A stretch of DNA of 9,122 nucleotides, taken from positions 1 to 9,122 of the forward strand of contig JAWBOW010000035.1 of assembly GCA_038825775.1 (NCBI GenBank), given 5' to 3'. The position numbers and the translations under genes are program-made. This DNA comes from JAWBOW01 sp038825775 (GTDB lineage Archaea; Nanobdellota; Nanobdellia; Woesearchaeales; WAPY01). This document shows positions 5,627 to 9,122 of the stretch, piece after piece. How positions within the stretch are numbered: position 1 is the stretch's first letter; each line of letters starts with the position of its first letter. Under the pieces are notes generated by a model. The model worked only from the letters and a program-made list of their open reading frames with translations. It did no database searches and was not told the DNA's origin.

Positions 5627-6262
5627 ATGAAAATCTCAAACGAAATAATTAAGGATGTTTTAGGAATGTTATCAGCAGAGGATACCCTAAACATAATTTA
5701 TAATATAAAGGACAAGGTCAATGTTTCAGAATTTAAAATTGCTGAGGACTTAAACTTAGAAATAAGGGAAATAAGAAAAAAACTTTACAAGTTATTAGAG
5801 AATAATCTTGTTACTTTTAAGAGGAAGAAGGATAAGAAAAAGGGTTGGTATATTTATTATTGGACTTTTAATCCTGTTCAGGCAAAATTTCTCTACACAC
5901 AATTGAGGGAAAAAAGATTGAAATTACTTCAAGAGAGGTTAGAAAGAGAAAAGAACAATCAATTCTTTATATGTCCTAACGCGTGTGTAAGACTCGATTT
6001 TGAAAAGGCATTCGAGTTTGATTTTAAATGTCCTGAGTGTGGGTCTTTAGTTAAGGAGCATAATAATGAAGCAACTATTAAGAATTTGGAGGCAGAAATT
6101 GAGAGATTAAAAAGAGAACTTGCAAGTATTAGAGAAAAAGGGATTGTCAAAAAAGAACAGAAAGAACAAACTCCTAAAAAGGTTAAGAAAGAAAAAACAA
6201 TCATTAAAGAAAAAGAAAAAAAGCACAAAGTTAAATCAAAAATTTTAAAAAACAAAAAATAA
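5627..6262 (+). CDS. tfe: Transcription factor E (TFE alpha), with a lysine-rich C-terminal extension
   Basis: TFE is the archaeal relative of TFIIE-alpha. It binds the RNA polymerase clamp and stalk, helps open the promoter and stays with elongating polymerase. The domains fit. A winged helix spans residues ~1-85, including the KKKGWYIYYWT wing. A charged helical linker covers ~86-110. A zinc ribbon uses C116, C120, C135 and C138, as in ICPNACVRLDF and FKCPECG. The family usually ends soon after the ribbon. Here a predicted coiled coil (~149-170, IKNLEAEIERLKRELASIRE) and a ~40-residue Lys/Glu tail follow, so the protein is longer (211 residues) than the usual 160-185 or so. The tail could contact nucleic acid or polymerase. 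ATG 5627 is placed by the TATA-like repeat just upstream. A T5 tract (6271-6275) follows the stop. Confidence 0.92.
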   Translation: MKISNEIIKDVLGMLSAEDTLNIIYNIKDKVNVSEFKIAEDLNLEIREIRKKLYKLLENNLVTFKRKKDKKKGWYIYYWTFNPVQAKFLYTQLREKRLKLLQERLEREKNNQFFICPNACVRLDFEKAFEFDFKCPECGSLVKEHNNEATIKNLEAEIERLKRELASIREKGIVKKEQKEQTPKKVKKEKTIIKEKEKKHKVKSKILKNKK

Positions 6263-6332
6263 ACTAAGAATTTTTAAATATTCATATAAAAATTAAAAAA
6301 ATTAAAAAACAATCTCCTAATAAAACATAAGC

Positions 6333-6340
6333 TTTAAATA
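6333..6340 (+). promoter_or_regulatory. TATA box of the proteasome beta gene
   Basis: TTTAAATA is identical to the octamers of the divergent pair near 3900. It predicts a transcription start near 6362 and a leader of about 25 bases, long enough to include the GTGAT motif (6378-6382) before ATG 6387. Confidence 0.55.
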
Positions 6341-6343
6341 TGA

Positions 6344-6355
6344 GTAATTAATTAC
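6344..6355. promoter_or_regulatory. 12-bp perfect palindrome downstream of the proteasome TATA box
   Basis: GTAATTAATTAC is a perfect 12-bp palindrome placed 3 bases after the TATA box and before the predicted transcription start. A repressor bound here would block polymerase loading. The regulator is unknown. Confidence 0.4.
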
Positions 6356-6386
6356 CTAAAATAACAAAAAGAATTCTGTGATTAAA

Positions 6387-7022
6387 ATGAATGATGTGGT
6401 TAAAAGTGGAACTACAACTGTAGGACTTATTTGCAAGGACGGGGTTGTTTTAGCAACTGATAAAAGGGCAACAACTGGCTACTTAGTGGCTGATAAGAAC
6501 ATAAGAAAGATATACAACTTAACAGATTCTATAGCAGTTACAATGGCTGGAACTGTTTCTGATGCACAATTACTTTTAAGATACACAAAAGCAGAACTAA
6601 ATCTTAAGAATATAAGGACAGAACAAGAAATTTCTGTTAAAGAAGCTGCTAATTTAATCGCAAGAATGGTTTATTCAAATGTTAGGTCATTCAGTGCGAT
6701 ACCAGGAATTTCCCAATTCATTATAGGTGGAAAGGATAAGGACGGCTTTCATATCTTTGATATTTATCCTGACGGAACAGTTACAGAGTGTGAGGACTAT
6801 GTTTGTTCTGGTTCAGGCTCAGTGGTCGCTTATGGTGTCTTAGAAACATTATACAAGCCAAACATGACTGTTGAGGAAGGAATAAAACTTGCTGTTAAAG
6901 TATTAAATGCTGCTTTGCAAAGAGATATTGCATCAGGTAGTGGAATTGATGTTGTTACAATAACAAAGGATGGTTTTAAGAGGGTTTTAGAAAAAGAAAT
7001 AAACACAAAATTAGATCTTTAA
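6387..7022 (+). CDS. psmB: 20S proteasome beta subunit (N-terminal threonine protease)
   Basis: This is the catalytic subunit of the archaeal 20S proteasome, which degrades unfolded or tagged proteins in the cytoplasm. From ATG 6387 the precursor has 211 residues: an 8-residue propeptide MNDVVKSG, then TTTVGL. Self-cleavage at G-T would expose Thr1. In mature numbering the other active-site residues are present: D17 and K33 (ATDKRATTG, then NIRKIY), G47 (MAGT), the GSGS loop (residues 134-137) and the RDIASGSGIDV segment carrying the conserved Asp and Ser. The propeptide length and the precursor length resemble Thermoplasma PsmB. An in-frame GTG at 6378 would add three residues, but it falls in GTGAT, which looks like the ribosome binding site, so I prefer the ATG. 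It lies between TFE and aCPSF1; the alpha subunit is not in the window. Promoter and possible operator are upstream, and T-tracts follow. Confidence 0.95.
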   Translation: MNDVVKSGTTTVGLICKDGVVLATDKRATTGYLVADKNIRKIYNLTDSIAVTMAGTVSDAQLLLRYTKAELNLKNIRTEQEISVKEAANLIARMVYSNVRSFSAIPGISQFIIGGKDKDGFHIFDIYPDGTVTECEDYVCSGSGSVVAYGVLETLYKPNMTVEEGIKLAVKVLNAALQRDIASGSGIDVVTITKDGFKRVLEKEINTKLDL

Positions 7023-7029
7023 ATTAAAA

Positions 7030-7088
7030 AAGATTTTTCAAGATTTTTAAAAATTTAAGCAAGCTCTTTAATCTTAATGTTTTTTAGA
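7030..7088 (+). terminator. Multiple T-tract terminator region after the proteasome gene
   Basis: Three T runs follow the psmB stop: AAGATTTTT at 7030-7038, the same nonamer at 7040-7048 (10 bases apart), and a T6 run near 7081-7086. Clustered U-tracts without a strong GC stem are the typical archaeal termination signal and the type of RNA that aCPSF1/FttA, encoded next, is known to act on. Confidence 0.5.
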
Positions 7089-7098
7089 TAAAGGAGTT

Positions 7099-7122
7099 AA
7101 TAATATTTTTAATAATATTTTT
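7099..7122 (+). repeat. Tandem 12-bp repeat in the fttA upstream region
   Basis: AATAATATTTTT occurs twice head-to-tail (7099-7110 and 7111-7122). Each copy ends in T5 and holds a TATA-like AATAATAT. It could be the fttA promoter, a continued psmB U-tract terminator, or both. The rest of the 172-base gap (7023-7194) holds no gene that I can support. Confidence 0.5.
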
Positions 7123-7194
7123 CGTAAATGAAAAAACAATTTTGAATGAAAAAATAAAAATTTCTAAACCAGGTGAAAAAATCGGTGGAATAAG

Positions 7195-9078
7195 ATGCCA
7201 AATATAATTGATGAGATAATGAAATTTTTACCAAAGGAAAAAATAAGTGACGCTGTTTTTGAAGGAGCAAACATTGTTCTTTACACAAAAGACAAAAACT
7301 TTTTCTTGGACAATAATGGTTTGATAAAACAGGTAGTTGATAGTATTAAAAAAAGGGTTGAGCTTAGAGCAGATCCGAGCATACTCATGCCGATAGAAGA
7401 AGCAAAATTTGTTATAAAAGAACTCATGCCAGAAGAAGCAGAAACAAGTAACATGTTTTTTGAATCACAAAGATCAATAGTAAACATTGAAGCAGAAAAA
7501 CCAGGACTTGCAATCGGAAAACAGGGTTCCTTATTAAAAGAAATTAAAGAAAGAACTTTATGGGTTCCAATAATAAAGAGAAAACCAGCTATAAATTCAA
7601 GATTAATAAACAATATTAGAACAGTTTTATATCTAAATTCTGATTATAGGAGAAAATTCTTGGACAAAGTTGGCCATAGAATATATGATGGGTGGATAAG
7701 GGAGAGAAGAGAAGAGTGGATAAGATTAACATATTTAGGTTCTGGAAGAGAAGTTGGAAGGTCATGTATCTTGTTACAAACTCCTGAATCAAGAGTTTTA
7801 TTAGATTGTGGAATAAATGTTGCTGTAAAGGATGAAAATGCTTATCCCCACTTTGAAGTTCCTGAATTTAACATTCACGATCTTGATGCGGTAATATTAA
7901 CTCACGCACACTTAGACCATTGTGGTTTTATCCCATACTTATTTAAATATAATTATAGGGGACCTGTTTATTGCACAGCACCTACAAGAGATATGGCTGC
8001 TCTAACACTGCTTGATTTTATAAAAATAATGAAGACAGAAGGTGGAAAATTATTGTTTGATGTTGAAGATGTTAAAGAAATGGTAAAACACACAATCACA
8101 TTAGAGTATGATGAAGTAACTGACATAACACCAGATGTTAGGATTACTCTTTACAATGCAGGCCACATTTTAGGCAGTGCTATGGTGCATTTACACATTG
8201 GAAATGGACTTCACAATTTACTTTATACTTCTGATTTTAAGTATGCAAAAACAGAGTTATTACAACAAGCAGTAACAGAGTTTCCAAGATTAGAAACATT
8301 ACTTATTGAATCAACATATGGTGGAAAGGACAATGTTCAACCTTCAAGAAAAGAAGCCAACGAGATTTTCTTTAATCTTATAAAAGAAGCTGTAAAGAGA
8401 AAGGGTAAAATATTAGTTCCTGTTCTGGGAACAGGAAGAGCTCAAGAGATAATGCTGTTGTTGGAAAAAGCAATGCGTGAGGGCGAAATAGAAAGATTCC
8501 CAATCTTTGTTGATGGAATAGTTTGGGACATCACTGCAATTCATACTGCTTATCCAAACTTTATGAACTCAACAGTTAGGAAAAGCATTTTCCACGAGGA
8601 TTCAAACCCCTTCTTGTCTGATATTTTCAAAAGGGTTGGATCTCAAAAAGAAAGACAACAAGTTATTAATCATTCAGGACCTTGCTTGATATTAGCAACT
8701 TCTGGAATGCTTGTTGGAGGACCAAGTGTTGAATACTTAAGGCATTTAGCAGAGGATAAAAGGAACATGCTAATATTTGTTTCTTACCAAGGAGAAGGTT
8801 CTTTAGGAAGGAAAATACAGAAAGGAGAGCGCGAGTTTGTGTATGGTAAAGAGATTGTTAAGATTAATTTACAAGTTGAAACAATTGAGGGTTATACAGG
8901 ACATTCTGATAGGAAACAATTAATGCAGTTCGTTTATGCTTGCAATCCAAGACCTAAGAAAATAATTATAAATCACGGCGAAAACTCAAGATGTTTGGAC
9001 TTAGCAAGTTCTCTGCACAAAACATACAAAGTTGAAACAGTTGCTCCAAGAAACTTGGAAACAGTAAGGTTGAGGTAA
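7195..9078 (+). CDS. fttA: aCPSF1/FttA: KH-domain metallo-beta-lactamase/beta-CASP ribonuclease, transcription terminator
   Basis: This family cuts nascent RNA at U-rich sites, terminating transcription and forming 3' ends. It is the archaeal relative of CPSF73. The architecture is complete at 627 residues, the usual length. Two N-terminal KH domains span ~1-150, with the RNA-binding loop GKQG at 108-111. The metallo-beta-lactamase core starts near 178, with HAHLDH at 237-242, GHILGS with H324, and SDF with D347. The beta-CASP insert carries ESTYGG (372-377), GTGRAQE (412-418) and GYTGHSD with H570. The final metal ligand is in NHGE (H604). All metal ligands are present, so it should be active; the family works as a homodimer in the cytoplasm. 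ATG 7195 is preceded by GGTGG (7184-7188), and a second AGGTGA lies at 7171-7176. The psmB-aCPSF1 order also occurs in other archaea. The ~170-base upstream region with tandem T-tracts might allow autoregulation. Confidence 0.96.
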   Translation: MPNIIDEIMKFLPKEKISDAVFEGANIVLYTKDKNFFLDNNGLIKQVVDSIKKRVELRADPSILMPIEEAKFVIKELMPEEAETSNMFFESQRSIVNIEAEKPGLAIGKQGSLLKEIKERTLWVPIIKRKPAINSRLINNIRTVLYLNSDYRRKFLDKVGHRIYDGWIRERREEWIRLTYLGSGREVGRSCILLQTPESRVLLDCGINVAVKDENAYPHFEVPEFNIHDLDAVILTHAHLDHCGFIPYLFKYNYRGPVYCTAPTRDMAALTLLDFIKIMKTEGGKLLFDVEDVKEMVKHTITLEYDEVTDITPDVRITLYNAGHILGSAMVHLHIGNGLHNLLYTSDFKYAKTELLQQAVTEFPRLETLLIESTYGGKDNVQPSRKEANEIFFNLIKEAVKRKGKILVPVLGTGRAQEIMLLLEKAMREGEIERFPIFVDGIVWDITAIHTAYPNFMNSTVRKSIFHEDSNPFLSDIFKRVGSQKERQQVINHSGPCLILATSGMLVGGPSVEYLRHLAEDKRNMLIFVSYQGEGSLGRKIQKGEREFVYGKEIVKINLQVETIEGYTGHSDRKQLMQFVYACNPRPKKIIINHGENSRCLDLASSLHKTYKVETVAPRNLETVRLR

Positions 9079-9082
9079 AATA

Positions 9083-9104
9083 TTCTATTTTTTAATTCGT
9101 TTTA
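9083..9104 (+). terminator. T-rich tract after fttA
   Basis: T6 (9088-9093) and T4 (9100-9103) follow the fttA stop within 25 bases, with no stem. This is a plausible U-tract terminator. Confidence 0.45.
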
Positions 9105-9122
9105 GTTGCATCGTTATTGATT

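Noticed and set aside
5959..6255. Minus-strand 98-codon ORF opposite the TFE zinc ribbon and tail
   Set aside because: Its F/S/L-rich sequence is what the complement of the Lys/Glu-rich TFE tail must give.
7128..7158. Tiny ATG-start ORFs (five and three codons) in the fttA leader
   Set aside because: They are too short to distinguish from chance in A-rich sequence.
7281..7613. Minus-strand 110-codon ORF opposite the fttA KH domains
   Set aside because: It is antisense to conserved KH sequence, with no independent signals.
9085..9122. Possible end of a minus-strand gene entering from the right (…SITMQLKRIKK then TAG)
   Set aside because: Only eleven codons are visible. This is plausible as a convergent neighbour but unsupported without sequence beyond the window.

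Overview
The window is archaeal and AT-rich. Four genes are archaeal information-processing or proteolysis genes: ribosomal protein uS12, transcription factor E, the 20S proteasome beta subunit, and the KH/metallo-beta-lactamase/beta-CASP nuclease aCPSF1 (FttA). TATA boxes of the TTTAAATA type lie about 25-33 bases before several start codons, as expected for leaderless archaeal mRNAs. GGTG/GTGAT Shine-Dalgarno-like motifs precede others. The small intergenic gaps, the lack of an rps12 operon and the K/I/N-rich proteins suggest a small-genome, DPANN-like archaeon. That placement is an inference; no rRNA or tRNA gene is present to fix it.

Left part (1-3846). The window opens inside a tRNA-binding OB-fold gene, either the MetRS C-terminus or a free-standing subunit, whose tail resembles the second half of eukaryotic EMAP-II. 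It ends tail-to-tail, with an 8-base overlap, against a long, very AT-rich minus-strand gene for an unrecognised protein with seven membrane segments and a cysteine-containing extracytoplasmic domain. The beginning of that gene appears to be split by a one-base frame change in a run of nine T. Upstream of it, also on the minus strand, is an ArsB/NhaD-type permease.

Middle (3847-5562). A divergent promoter region carrying a nested palindrome separates the permease from an unrecognised 229-residue soluble protein. Next come a stand-alone uS12 gene, with unusual residues in both decoding-centre loops, and a small C-x2-C/C-x3-C zinc-binding protein preceded by a hairpin and a possible short leader ORF.

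Right part (5563-9122). Three genes in the same direction form an information-processing block: TFE (initiation), proteasome beta and FttA (3'-end cleavage/termination). Each has its own promoter-like region. A 12-bp perfect palindrome follows the proteasome TATA box, and tandem T-tract repeats lie between the proteasome and FttA genes. The psmB-aCPSF1 adjacency recurs in other archaea (MJ1237/MJ1236 in Methanocaldococcus, as I recall it).

There is no CRISPR array, insertion sequence, rRNA or tRNA that I can support. The clearest candidates for new biology are the split seven-TM protein, the uS12 decoding-loop changes and the divergent palindromic control region. I see no convincing multi-gene undescribed system.
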